A stretch of DNA of 64,000 nucleotides, taken from Nematopogon swammerdamellus (lineage: Eukaryota > Arthropoda > Insecta > Lepidoptera > Adelidae). Below the pieces are notes generated by a model. That model searched no databases, was not told the origin of the DNA, and saw nothing but the letters and a program-made list of their open reading frames with translations. Positions 1 to 12,400 of the stretch are shown here, piece after piece (within the stretch, counting starts at the first letter, position 1; the number at the start of each line of letters is the position of its first letter). Made by a program: the position numbers and the translations under genes. The stretch spans positions 19,677,891-19,741,890 of the forward strand of contig OX336349.1 of assembly GCA_946902875.1 (NCBI GenBank). Reading direction: 5' to 3'.

Positions 1-205
1 CGCGATAACCAACTACACCACCGGGCCGTTACATATTATCTCCAAATTTTCGATCTATTGCACCTTCATGAATGATGTCGCATAATTTTTGCGATCAGAT
101 CAGGATATTGTAGATGATGTAGCCAACCGTGTCAGTTTCCATAAAAAGAAGCTGCCAGTGTACACAAACGGAATCATAACAATTTGTCAACACACACGCA
201 CGCAG
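1..205. other. Arp5 intron with a SINE tail fragment
   Basis: This is intronic sequence before the first Arp5 exon in the window. Positions about 100-155 carry the 3' end of the dispersed SINE, recognisable by 'GTAGCCAACCGTGTCAGTTT' followed by CCATAAAAA, in plus orientation. A short CA-rich run precedes the acceptor at 205. Nothing else is seen. Confidence 0.6.
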
Positions 206-436
206 GTGGCAGTGAAATGATAACATACCTGCACAAGCTGCTGCAGCTCAAGTATCCGGTGCACGTGAACGCGATCAACATGTCGCGCGCGGAGGAGCTG
301 CTGACTCAGCAGTGCCGCGTGGCGCTGCACTACCAGGAGGAGATCGCGCGCTGGAGCCAGCCGCAACACTACGAGCAGCACGTCAAGAGGGTCCAGCTGC
401 CGTTCACTCAGCCCGCCGCGCCACCCACACTCTCCG
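206..436 (+). CDS. Arp5: Arp5 exon a (first in window)
   Basis: Acceptor CACGCAG precedes 206 and donor G|GTACCT follows 436. The exon enters with two bases of a split codon and leaves with one (phase 1 to 1). It encodes the helix after the Arp5 actin core, with [13 protein letters not shown] and [13 protein letters not shown] transposon-like repeat starts about nine bases after the donor, so the intron begins almost directly in repeat DNA. Confidence 0.88.
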
Positions 437-3400
437 GTACCTGGCGGTTTCCGTATCCCGTACGGAAGCCTATTACTAAGCCTACGCCGTCTGTCTGTCT
501 GTCTGTCCGTCCGTCCGTCCGTCTGTCTGTCCGAGGGCTGTATCTCTTGAACCGTAATAGGTAGCCCGTTGAAATTTTCACAGAATATGTCTTGGCCGAT
601 ATAACAACAAATAATAAAAAATAGAAAAAGAAAAAAAAAGCGGGGTGCCCATACAAGAAACGTGTTTTTTTTTCAATGTTTTATTTTGTGGTGCCGAAAC
701 CTCGGTGCGCGGTCCAACTCGCACTTGGCCGGTTTTTTATTTTTTTATTTTTTAGGGGAGGCACGACATATATGACACGCATATTGTCGACATATTGCGT
801 CTGCCATTAATTGTGCAGTGTGCCTGCCGACTAATCGCGTGGACAATAAAAAAAAAGTGGCTACAGACAGTACCACCGTAGCGTAATCTGTGTAACCTTT
901 AACAATTCATTTCAAGTTAGTTGAAAAATAACTTTAAAATAAGTTAAATACGCTTATATCTATTTCTTTCTAGCGGAAGCTCAAAAAGAGAGGAAAAAAG
1001 AGATGGCCAAGCGACTGGTAGAGATAAACGCGCGCAAGAGAGAGGAAAGACTTGCCGAGGATGAGGAGCAACTCAACCAGCTGCTCTCCATTCAGGTCAC
1101 TACATCTTTTTTTTTTTTTATGGAAACTGACACAGTTGGCTACATCACCTACAACGTCCGTGATGTCAGCCCATAACGCCGGGTGAACTAGGAGCCGTGT
1201 CAGTGCTTCCCTTCATTTCATGTCGGCTACACTGAACTGGACGGAAAACACGAACTATTTACATTGCCGTTTCGACCGACGTTTCGCTCAGTGCGGTGGG
1301 ACCAACCCGACCGGGATAAACCCTAGTAAGGCAAGAAGGGAAGGGACCTACAGTTTAACGTGGAATCCGAACCACGGTCAGCCTCGCCTAGCACTGAGCG
1401 TTGCTCAACAACAGTCGACTGATCGCACCAGGCAGCACCGAGGCTGACGAATTTCCTTATCCCTTAGTCGACTTTTACGACATGCGATGGGGTGAGATGC
1501 AGCGGGGCTATTCTTTTTAAGTACCGGCCCCACACTGTACAAAAGTCTAAGTCCATCCTTTTGTTGTTTTTTTAATGTAATCCGGTATGGCTGTCTGAGC
1601 CAGGGGCCGAAGCACATGCTCCGACGAGCCAATATCACCTCCGAGAAGGTAGGTGCCAGACGGGAGACTTCCCTGAATTGCTGGCTATACTGGACTAGAG
1701 TAGAACACAACCGATGCTACTATGCGGCCATCTTACATCCAGTACGGTGGTACCAACCTAGTCGGCTAACATTTGAGCCTGCCACCTAGCAAGGGGCAAT
1801 GGAAGGTACGTACAGTTTTACACCTGTTCCGAACGCAGCAGGGGTAGGTATGCACGTAAATTTTTTCGTCAGAAAAAACTCATTGGTACACGCCGACCGG
1901 ATTCGAACCTCGGACCTCTCGCATGAGAAGCCGATGGCCAAACCACTTGGCCACCCGCCGCTTATATGGCTTTAGGCAGTTTATTGTACTGCTTGATGTG
2001 ATGTTGTACAAATCACAGATTAGGCCGGTGATGGAATACTGTAGATTTGGGAAGGCAGCCCCCATGGCGTCCTTGGATTCAATACAGCGCCGAGCCGTCC
2101 GTCTGGTGGGAGACCCGAAACTGACTGATGATCTGGAGTCTCTCAGTCACAGACGATTTGTAGGGTCACTCAGTCTGTTCTACAGGTACTATCATGGACG
2201 CTGCTCGGAAGAACTTGCTTCCCTTATCCCTTGCCATCCAACCTATCTTCGCAGCACTCGTCGCAGAGAAACTGAGCACCCTTTTCTTGTTGACATTGGG
2301 CTTTTGAGAACCCATCGGTTCTCAAAATCGTTTCTTTGTCGCACCGCTAGGCTGTGGAACTGTCTCCCGGCGAGTGTGTTTCCCGAATCCTTTAACCTGG
2401 GTGTCTTCAAACGTCGTATCAACGGGCTAGACAGCCTAGCAACAGTCCGCAAATCTGCTGGCATGGCGCCTCACTGAGCGTGGTTTCGCGAGGAGAGGGG
2501 TTTTTGGCTCTGTCGACTGTACCATTGGTCTCTCGACACAGCCACCCATGTTAGTTTACATAAAAAAAAAATTATGTGAAGGAAGTAACTGTTAACGATT
2601 GTGTGTGTTGTTGCAGGACCTGCTCGATGAAGGGGAGAGCGATGAGTTCAGCCAAGCTCTTAAAACGTTTGACATCAAGAACTATGACGACTTGCAGGTA
2701 ACGGATTTCTTTGTTTGTTTAATTAGCCTACGAGTATCATACTGTTTGAATTATTTCACTTTTCTCTTAAGACGGAGACGGAAGTTAACTTTCTCCATAC
2801 AAAATCGTCTTTTTTTTTATGGAAACTGACACGGTTGGCTACCTACATCACCTACAACATCCGTGATGTCAGCCCATAACACCGGGTGAACTTGGTGCCA
2901 CGTCAGTGCTTCCCTTCGATCACGCCGCCTACACTAAACTGGTCGGAAAACACAAACTATTTACATAGCCGTTTCGACCGACCTTTCATTCAGTGCGGTG
3001 GTACTAACCCGGGCGGGTTAAACCCTACCACCTAGTAATATAAGAAGGGAGTCATATCCCTTGGTCGCCTTTTACGACATACACAGGGAGAGATGCAGTG
3101 GGGCTATTCTTTTAAAGTACCGGCCCACAGTGTCAAATGTGACCATAAAATCGGACACGTCCTTTTTATTCCAGAAATTTATAGATTTAGTTATTTAAAA
3201 TGCTAGAGTAAAACTCCCCCGCGTCTGCGACTTTTAGTTTAGGAGAAATACATTTTTGAAAATTACACTTTTTTAGTTTCGAAAAAACGAAAAATAATTC
3301 TACAATTAAAACTAAGCTACTTATTTAAATTTCACTCAGCCTTATCAAAGACCCTTTCGAATATCCACATTTGAAAAGTTATTCGAGGCTGTGAAAGTTT

Positions 3401-6400
3401 ACAGAAATCGAATTATATATTTTTAAAAGTCTGCGACTTTTAGTTTAGGAGAAATACATTTTTGAAAATTACACTTTTTTAGTTTCGAAAAAACGAAAAA
3501 TAATTCTACAATTAAAACTAAGCTACTTATTTAAATTTCACTCAGCCTTATCAAAGACCCTTTCGAATATCCACATTTGAAAAGTTATTCGAGGCTGTGA
3601 AAGTTTACAGAAATCGAATTATATATTTTTAAAAGTCTGCGACTTTTAGTTTAGGAGAAATACATTTTTGAAAATTACACTTTTTTAGTTTCGAAAAAAC
3701 GAAAAATAATTCTACAATTAAAACTAAGCTACTTATTTAAATTTCACTCAGCCTTATCAAAGACCCTTTCGAATATCCACATTTGAAACGTTATTCGAGG
3801 CTGTGAAAGTTTACAGAAATCGAATTATATATTTTTAAATTTTTTTTTATTTTATTTTTTTTCTCCTAGATCCCGTAGTAGTAGGCGGAGATATTTATAC
3901 CGAAAATAGTTCACTATTTCCTCTGCCCGTTAAAAAAAACCGACGCCTAATTCCATGGGTTTAAGAAGTTATGCTCATTTTAGTGCAATTATCAAGTTTC
4001 GGGCAATAGGGTTGCCACTTTACAAAATCTTTTATTTTTCCGCAAAATGATGATATGGTCCCAGCAGTGGATGTATATGGACTGGTCAGTTAGTCAGTCA
4101 GTGTGTATGTGTTCACTGCTAGACATACGCCTCCCCAATTTTAAACATAGTAGCCGACATGAAATGAAGGGAAACACTGACATGGCATGCATACCTAGTT
4201 CTCCCGGTGTTATGGGCTGACATCACGGATGCTGTAGTGTAGGTGATTTGGCGAGCCGTGTCAGTTTTCATAGAAAAAAAAAAACAAAAACAAAAACCAA
4301 AACAAGCTAATTATTATTAAAAGAAATCACGAAACAATACAATAAAATTAATCAAATGTCAAAAATAAATAAATAAAAAATGGGAAAATTTTTATTCATT
4401 CTAGTAACAACCCTAGCCCATAGCGAATAACTCCTGTAACTTCTTAATCCCATGGAATTAGGCGTCGGTTTTTTTTTAACGGACAGAGGAAACAGTAAAC
4501 TATTTTCGGTATAAATATCTCCGCCTACTACTATGGGATCTAGGAGAACAAAAATAAAATAAAAAAAATTAAAAATTAATATAATTCGATTTCTGTAAAC
4601 TTTCACAGCCTCGAATAACTTTTCAAATGTGGATATTCGAAAGGGTCTTTGATAAGGCTGAGTGAAATTTAAATAAGTAGCTTAGTTTTAATTGTAGAAT
4701 TATTTTTTGTTTTTCCGAAACTAAAAAAGTGTAATTTTAAAAAAATTATTTCTCCTAAACTAAAAGTCACAGACGCGGGGGAGTTTTACTCTAGCATTTT
4801 AAATAACTAAATCTATTAATTTCTGGAATAAAAAGAACGTGTCCGATTTTAAGGTCATATTTGACACTGTGCGGCCCCACATGGTACAAAAATCGGTCTT
4901 TCCGCATTTATGTTTTCTAGCCCCCTAAATCTTATCCAATTTTTAAAATGTTTTTTTCTTGTCTTAAGGACAGTCCAATCTACGTTCCTGTAATTTTTTT
5001 GATTAGATGAAATATACCTACAACACCTAAGCTAAAAATTTCTATTTCGACCGAAAAAGTTAGAATTTTTAATTTTTTTATGTCATGAAGGCTTTATTGA
5101 GTCATTCAAAAAATAACGACAGACGTAGATCCGACTGTCCTTATTACAACAAAAAAAGAATCGTAAAAATCGGATAAAGTTTAGGGGGTAAAAAACATAA
5201 ATGCCGAAAGAAGATTTTGTATGGGGAAATTTAACTTCGGTCTCGTCGAGTCGCTGATTTCAAGCCACTCTTCCTTATAGTCTTTTTTTTTTTTTATTGA
5301 AACTGACACGGTTGGCTACATCACCTACAACATCCGTGATGTCAGCCCATAACACCGGGTGAACTTGGTGCCACGTCAGTGCTTCCCTTCGGTCGTGCCG
5401 GCTACACTAAACTGGTCGGAAAACACAAACTATTTACATAGCCGTTTCGACCGACCTTTCATTCAGTGCGGTGGTACCGACCCGGGCGGGTCAAACCCTA
5501 CCACCTAGTAATATAAGAACGGAGTGATATCACTTCTAGTAAATTTTTTTTTTTTTTTTTTATAGAAAGTGACACGGTTGGCTACATCACCTACAACATC
5601 CGTGATGTGAGCCCATAACACCGGGTGAACTTGGTGCCACGTCAGTGCTTCCCTTCGATCACGCCGGCTACACTAAACTGGTCGGAAAACACAAACTATT
5701 TACATAGCCGTTTCGACCGACCTTTCATTCAGTGCGGTGGTACCAACCCGGGCGGGTTAAACCCTACCACCTAGTAATATAAGAAGGGAGTCATATCCCT
5801 CCTAGTCTATTGCTACTGGCTTCTTACATTTCACTATATTAATCAATTCTCAAACGTGATTATGAATTTAAAGTGTGAGAGTTAGGGCCCCTGAGGGCCG
5901 TTTTTGCTGCGACCTAGGAAGATCTATTGTGATCTCTCAATAGTTTATAGATCACCTCCAAGTCCGATTTCCGCCATGAACCGAGTTATATTCTTGGTGT
6001 TGAGTGCCTGTATTTGGCATGGGTTAAAAATATAACCCCCAAGAATACGGCTTCTACTGTGAATGAGGAGCGCTTCAACTTCAAACATACAAATCAAATC
6101 AAATCAAATCATTTATTGTGCACAAAAGAACAATCACGTTAAGATACATAAACAATTCACATAAATTTACATTTTTGAGATGCTTCGAGAGTATCTTAAC
6201 CTATTTTAGCGACATTCGAGACAAAACACTAGACTTGCGTCTGTTTTGTTTTGTTCGGTTTGAAGTTTATGGTATACATATACAAAGGTAGACTGGAAGA
6301 AATCTCTGTAAGGGCCAGTGGCGGCTGGTGACCTATGGGACTGGGTGTGCGGCGCACTGCACACCCAGTCCCATAGGTACCTAGCGCACGATGTGCGCTA

Positions 6401-9400
6401 ACTTACTCGTAGTACTAAACCCAAACGTAAATCTAATGGATACCGAGACGTGATTTTTTATTTTATTTTCATGTCTGAGTTAATTGCCCAAATTATGTAC
6501 GACCGAAGGGAAGCACTGACGTGGCACCAAGTTCATCCGGTGTTATGGGCTGACATCACGGATGTTGTAGGTGATGTAGCCAACCGTGCCAGTATCCATA
6601 AAAAAAAAAAAAATTTAAAAGTATTCTCACTCAACAGATACATAGTTGAAAGACAAAATAAGGTAAGGATAAAAGTGATAAATTTATTAAAATATATGTA
6701 ATAAAAATGTACTCACTTTTAGATTGAAATATGTAGGTATGGTGTTTTGAAGAACACGCCAGCGAATTTATGAAAATTATAAAGAAATCAGTCACATACA
6801 CACACACACCACACACACTACAGTTTGATTGGGTAGGTCTAATATTGTTCTATTTATAATGTAAGTCTATTCGTTGGGTTTTATCTTGCGCAAATATTTC
6901 TATCACTTTTTTGTCACGCACTAGAAACACAACCAGAGTCCTAATTGCTCGAAGAACCTAAGCGACGCTTCACTGCGCAGTGGCCGGCCACTGAGCCGCG
7001 GCCGCCGCCGGGGCGCCGCCGCGCGCGAGGCGTGGCCGGCGCGCTCGCCCGCGCCCGCCGGCCAGCCTTGCCGCGCCGGGCAATGAAGAAAACATCACAA
7101 TGTACTGTTAACTGACGAAAAGTCGTTCAAAGATATATTAAGTTCAATATTTCATCTATATACGTACAATATTTCATCTAAGCGGCGCCGCGGCGCGGAG
7201 CGGCCATTATCGGTCGACGCGACGACGACGGGCCTCGCCCCGAACTGAGAGAGATGGCGCGGCGCGACGAGACGCAGAGTTTAGATCGCTCCCGCCGCGC
7301 CCGCGCCCCCCGCCCGCGCGTGCCAGCGGTCGGGTTTACGATCTCGGCTTACATCGGCTCATCGTCGGCTGGCTCGTCGCGACGTGTCGCACGCGCGTCT
7401 ATCCACAATATACTGTCCTTCTTTTTCCGTCGTGTGTCACACGCAGAATGCATCCTTGTTCCACACATAATCGTATGAAGAGTGTTTTGTTTCACACGGC
7501 GGGGCAGCGGCGTTTAAATTTTTTTCATAGTAACACGTTCGCGGTGTTTTTTTATGCACACGGCGCCGAGCTCGGCGGCGATACGTAGTAAGTAGTACGT
7601 ATTACGTACAGCAAAATCGTGCCTTGTTGTCTAGGAAATAGGAACGAATTCAGTTTGATATTTTTACTTCGATCGGCGAGATTCATGGAGAATGTTTAAT
7701 ATTTTAATTTATTTATTTCTTTCGGGTGAAGGCGCTGTTTGGTGGTAGTGCGGCGCACGAACGCACTTAAGGGCCAGCCGCCACTGGTAAGGGCTAAGTC
7801 TGCCTTTGTACCTCATGTAATTTTTTATTGTGCTTGATTCTGTAAAATGTATCTTATCAATCTTTCCTAAGCATTGTGGCACCTGTGAGGCCGGCATGAC
7901 ATTCGCAACCCCCGCATACGACCATGGGCGTCGTTAAACACCTTACGGGTGGCTCGGGGCTACATGTCGCGCTTAAAAAAAAAAACAAAAATTCGAGCCA
8001 ATTATAAAAAAAAAATATGTTTTTGAGTATCTCCTCCACTTATAATACATTTGCGCAGATGTTAAAGATGTTATTGTAGTATGAGATGTATGTAGCTGCT
8101 AGCAATTGGTGTTGGTGTGTAGAGGCAAATAGTGACGCTGAACGGGCGCATCGAGAAGAGCCGGCAGCGCATCGTGGCGGCGGCGACGTGCGAGGAGGGT
8201 GGCGCGGGGGAGCCGCGCGGCGCCGCCCGCCTGCAGCCGCCAGCTGACCCCGACCTCCTGCCCGTGTGGCTCGACGATCTGCGCTCTAAGGTAACCAACC
8301 TGTACACTTACTACATCAATCGTCTATGCATTTTGTCAGCGTCGATAGCTCAGCGGTGCGGTCGGTCGTGATCATAAGCACACCTGGGCGCGGTTAGTAC
8401 TTGTATGGGTGATCGCTCGAAGTTCAGTGTAGCCGGCACGACTGAAGGGAAGCACTGACATGGCACCTAGTTCACCAAGGTGTCGCGGGCTGACATCACG
8501 GATGGCGGGTGGCCGAGTGGTTTGGGCATCGGCTTCTCATGCGAGAGGTCCTCGGTTCGAATCCCGTCGGCGTGTACCAATAAGTTTTTTCTGACGAAAA
8601 AATTTACGTGCATACCTACACCTGCTGCTTCACCGTTCGGAACCGGTGTAAAACTGTAGGTCCCTTCCCTTGCCCCTTACTGGGCGGTAGGCTCAAATTG
8701 TAGCCGACTGAGTTGTCACCACCGTACAAGATGGCCGCATAGCAGCCTCGGTTGGGTTCTCCTCTATGGTCCGAATAGTCAGCAATCCAGGGAAGTCTCC
8801 GGTATAGCGCCTACCTTCTCGGAGGTGATATTGGCTGATCGGAGCATGTGCTTTGGCCCCTCCAACTCAGCCACCCATACTGGATTACATAAAAAAAAAA
8901 ATGGTGTAAATAAAGGTGATGTAGAGAACTGTGCAGTTTCCATAAAAAAAAATCATTTTGACATTATTATGCATATGAAATATAACTAGTACTGCTTGTA
9001 AATATTTTGACTACATATATTGTTTTCTTCGTTTTTCATAGTCAAGTTTTATACATTTTTATTTGATTTTTTAATAGATGCGATAGGGCTGAAAAAGTCA
9101 AATTTTGGTTAGCTCTAAGGAAACTGTAGAAAAATGTTTGGTTTATAATATTTTTTTGTTTTATGTTTTAAAATGTTTGACTAGCCTGTTCTTGAATGAG
9201 TTTGTTGTGGAAGCTTACTTCGAGCAGTTCATTCTGTTGTCGCTTTTGTAGATAACAGAGGTCGAGCGGTCTGTATGATTGTTGTTCGTACACAGCACGG
9301 TGCGCTGGTGTGCCGGCGGGAGGCGAGACGCGCGCGGCGCGCGGACATGGCGCGGCGGCGCACGGCGGCCGGCGCGGAGCGCATGCGCGTCATCTCACAC

Positions 9401-12400
9401 CTCGCCGCCGCCGGCGACGACTTCGGCACGCATGATTCCGACTGGGATGCTTACAAGAGGTACTTGTTTATTAGAACTGATGGAAATATGCTTTATGCAC
9501 AGCATCAGCCGCGAGGCGGACTCTGACTCGGAGGCGGACGCGGAGCGGCTGCTGGAGCTGGAGGAGGCGCTGCGGGAGCACGCGCCGCCCGACACCCCCG
9601 CCTCCCTCCACCACCACCACCGGCTGCACCATATCACGTGTGTTGTTACTGCGCAGCATCAGTCGCGAGGCGGACTCTGACTCGGAGGCGGACGCGGAGC
9701 GGCTGCTGGAGCTGGAGGAGGCGCTGCGGGAGCACACGCCGCCCGACACCCCCGCCTCCCTCCACCACCACCACCGGCTGCACCATATCACGTGTGTTGT
9801 TACTGCGCAGCATCAGTCGCGAGGCGGACTCTGACTCGGAGGCGGACGCGGAGCGGCTGCTGGAGCTGGAGGAGGCGCTGCGGGAGCACGCGCCGCCCGA
9901 CACCCCCCGCCTCCCTCCACCACCACCACCGGCTGCACCATATCACGTGTGTTGTTACTGCGCAGCATCAGTCGCGAGGCGGACTCTGACTCGGAGGCGG
10001 ACGCGGAGCGGCTGCTGGAGCTGGAGGAGGCGCTGCGGGAGCACGCGCCGCCCGACACCCCCGCCTCCCTCCACCACCACCACCGGCTGCACCATATCAC
10101 GTGTGTTGTTACTGCGCAGCATCAGCCGCGAGGCGGACTCTGACTCGGAGGCGGACGCGGAGCGGCTGCTGGAGCTGGAGGAGGCGCTGCGGGAGCACGC
10201 GCCGCCCGACACCCCCGCCTCCCTCCACCACCACCACCGGCTGCACCATATCACGTGTTTTGTTACTGCGCAGCATCAGCCGCGAGGCGGACTCTGACTC
10301 GGAGGCGGACGCGGAGCGGCTGCTGGAGCTGGAGGAGGCGCTGCGGGAGCACGCGCCGCCCGACACCCCCGCCTCCCTCCACCACCACCCCCAACGGCTT
10401 CACCATATCACGTGTGTTGTTACTGCACAGCATCAGCCGCGAGGCGGACTCTGACTCGGAGGCGGACGCGGAGCGGCTGCTGGAGCTGGAGGAGGCGCTG
10501 CGGGAGCACGCGCCGCCCGACACCCCCGCCTCCCTCCACCACCACCACCAGCTGCATCTCGCCATAGAGCACCTGCGGTATGCTATTTCATCTCTCTGCA
10601 CTTACTTGTGAATCTGTACATCATGATTACCTTCTATTTAAACAAAGGGCAATAGCCGTGTACAGACTGAGCGCGGCATACGGCGAGGCTGCCTCTGCCG
10701 TATGCCGCACGACGATTTGCCGCGCGAGGCTGCCTCGGCCGTATGCCGCACGACGATTTGCAACGAGGCTGCCTCGCTACAAAACCAATTGTCGCGAGGC
10801 TGCCTCGCGAGGAAAAGCCGAGCCATATTCCGTCCGAACATTGTTAGTATAAAACGAGTTGTCAAGATGAGACAGCTCCTTATCCATGTCGCGAAAGAGC
10901 GAGGCGAGCGAGACACAACGTCCGTCTTAAGCTGCGTATCCACTAGAGGCAGACTCGGGGCGAGGCAGCCGCTCGACCCGAGGCCGCACAAGTGGAGACG
11001 CTGCCTCAATCAGAGGCACGCCGCGCCATGAGGCAAATTCGTCGCCGCGGGCCGAGCCATATTTTGTAGGTTTTTGCCGCGCTCAAAGGAGCCTCAGTCC
11101 GAGCCGTGCACTTGGTGGAGATGGGCGTGTCGCCACAGGTCGTAATGGACAACGATACTGCAGTTAAATTAATAAAATTATACGAGAGTCATCGTGTTGT
11201 TTGGGATAACTCTTTTATCCACCTACGATGCTTCCTCTTTTGCATAATGTTTTGTTGTATTCTCATTTTTTTTAATAGAGTTAATGACTATTAAAGCAGC
11301 AGCGACTCTACGCGCGTCTGGTGTCATCGCGTTCTTGCTTTAAACTGGCTCCGGATCAAGCTGAGGCGACACGCCTCAGCTTGATCCGCAACGTGCCTCG
11401 AGCCTTGCCTCAGAGTGAGCAGCCTCAGTTTGCTTCAAGTCGAGGCTGCTCGGCCTGAGGCTGCTCTAATGGATACGCAGCTTTGAGTGCGCGCGGCAAA
11501 TGGACTGAGGCTCCTTTGAGCGCGACAAAAAACCGACAGCGGGCGGATCGGCCGAGGCAACGCTCGCCCGAGGCCGCGCGTGCGCTTGCCTCGGGCGAGG
11601 CGCGTACTGACTGGCCGAGGCATGCGAGCCTAGGCTGCCTCGCGCGGCAGCCGCGCTCAGTCAGTACGCGGCTAATGCCACATTTTGTATGGATGGTGGT
11701 GCCTTTTTTTTTCGCGCGGCCATCAACCAAACTTAGTTATTTTAGTTCAGAATTATAATACAAAACTTGTTATGACATGTATATGCCTAAACTCAGTCCG
11801 AACGAAGTTATAAGGGTTCGAATAATATTTATTATGTTTTTATGCATTTTCATCAGATTTAGTTGTTTTCATAACAGTAACAGTACCTACATAAAAATAT
11901 CATACTTCAACAAATTCTATGTAAAACCATTAAATATAAATACTAAACCTGATGAACTTCTGACCAAACCCACTACCAATAAACACTAAAAATACAGAAA
12001 GAGAAAAACAAAACAAAAACAAGAAATTAAATTTAGCTAGACTAACTCTAACTAAAATCCAGACAAATATGACCTAGTTGACATGTATGTATGTATGTAC
12101 AATGCATATTGCTTTGTGCACAGAGCCCCGGAACTGATATTCCAGCCATCGATGATGGGCAACATCGAGGCGGGACTAGCGGAGACTATGGAGTATGTGT
12201 TCAAACACTTCTCGCCGGAGGATCAGCTGCTTTTGGCGAATAATGTGTTCGTTACGGGCGGCTCTTCTAGATTCCCAGGTAAAACTTTACTACTTTTTAT
12301 TTACTTATTTCTAAGGGTGTAAACATTTTTGTTAACGTAGACTAAGTGGATGTAAAAAAAAAGTATCCAGCGAAGTTTCCTGCCAGTTCTTCTTCGCCGT

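Larger units (their letters stand above)
3125..4870. mobile_element. Fold-back (long inverted repeat) element
   Basis: The left arm (about 3125-3980) and right arm (about 4395-4870) are inverted copies. Examples are ATCGGACACGTCCTTTTTATT against its complement near 4830, TAGATCCCGTAGTAGTAGGC (3869) against GCCTACTACTATGGGATCTA (4527), and the ACCGACGCCTAATTCCATGG pair (3939 and 4450). The left arm is longer because a 206-bp segment is present three times there and once on the right. The loop (3980-4395) holds a SINE. Non-autonomous; superfamily not determined. Confidence 0.75.
6316..7786. mobile_element. Non-autonomous hAT element with perfect 8-bp target duplication
   Basis: Both termini read CAGTGGCGGCTGG inward, at 6316 and, inverted, at 7774-7786. 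They are flanked by the identical 8-bp direct repeat GTAAGGGC at 6308-6315 and 7787-7794. CAGTGG-type ends with an 8-bp duplication are the established signature of hAT transposons. No transposase is visible. The 1471-bp interior holds a SINE (6497-6612) and a strongly GC-rich block (6955-7480). The empty site would read continuous LINE-like sequence. Confidence 0.92.
2698..8122 (+). other. Arp5 intron 3, repeat-packed
   Basis: This 5.4-kb intron has no host coding sequence that I can support. It contains at least five SINE copies, the fold-back element (3125-4870), a smaller inverted-repeat element (4890-5215), a LINE fragment (5864-6086), an hAT element (6316-7786) and a LINE 3' UTR piece (7865-7990). 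Confidence 0.7.

Noticed and set aside
3223..3840. Regularly spaced repeats as a CRISPR-like array
   Set aside because: Units are 206 bp, directly adjacent with no spacers, in a eukaryotic fold-back element.
8131..8290. Arp5 exon d starting at the nearer acceptor CAAATAG
   Set aside because: It would begin TGA in the required phase; the upstream GTGTAG acceptor keeps frame and matches family length.
9252..9295. Upstream extension of Arp5 exon e from the TTTGTAG acceptor
   Set aside because: It needs phase 1, while the preceding exon ends in phase 0; the CACAG acceptor at 9295 fits.
9279..10611. Long overlapping open frames on both strands through the Arp5 repeat array
   Set aside because: They are frame shadows of a GC-rich 154-bp repeat; Ser/Arg/Pro runs repeat with the unit and lack independent support.
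11106..11294. Small plus-strand open frame after the GC-rich MITE
   Set aside because: No similarity to Arp5 and no in-phase splice sites.
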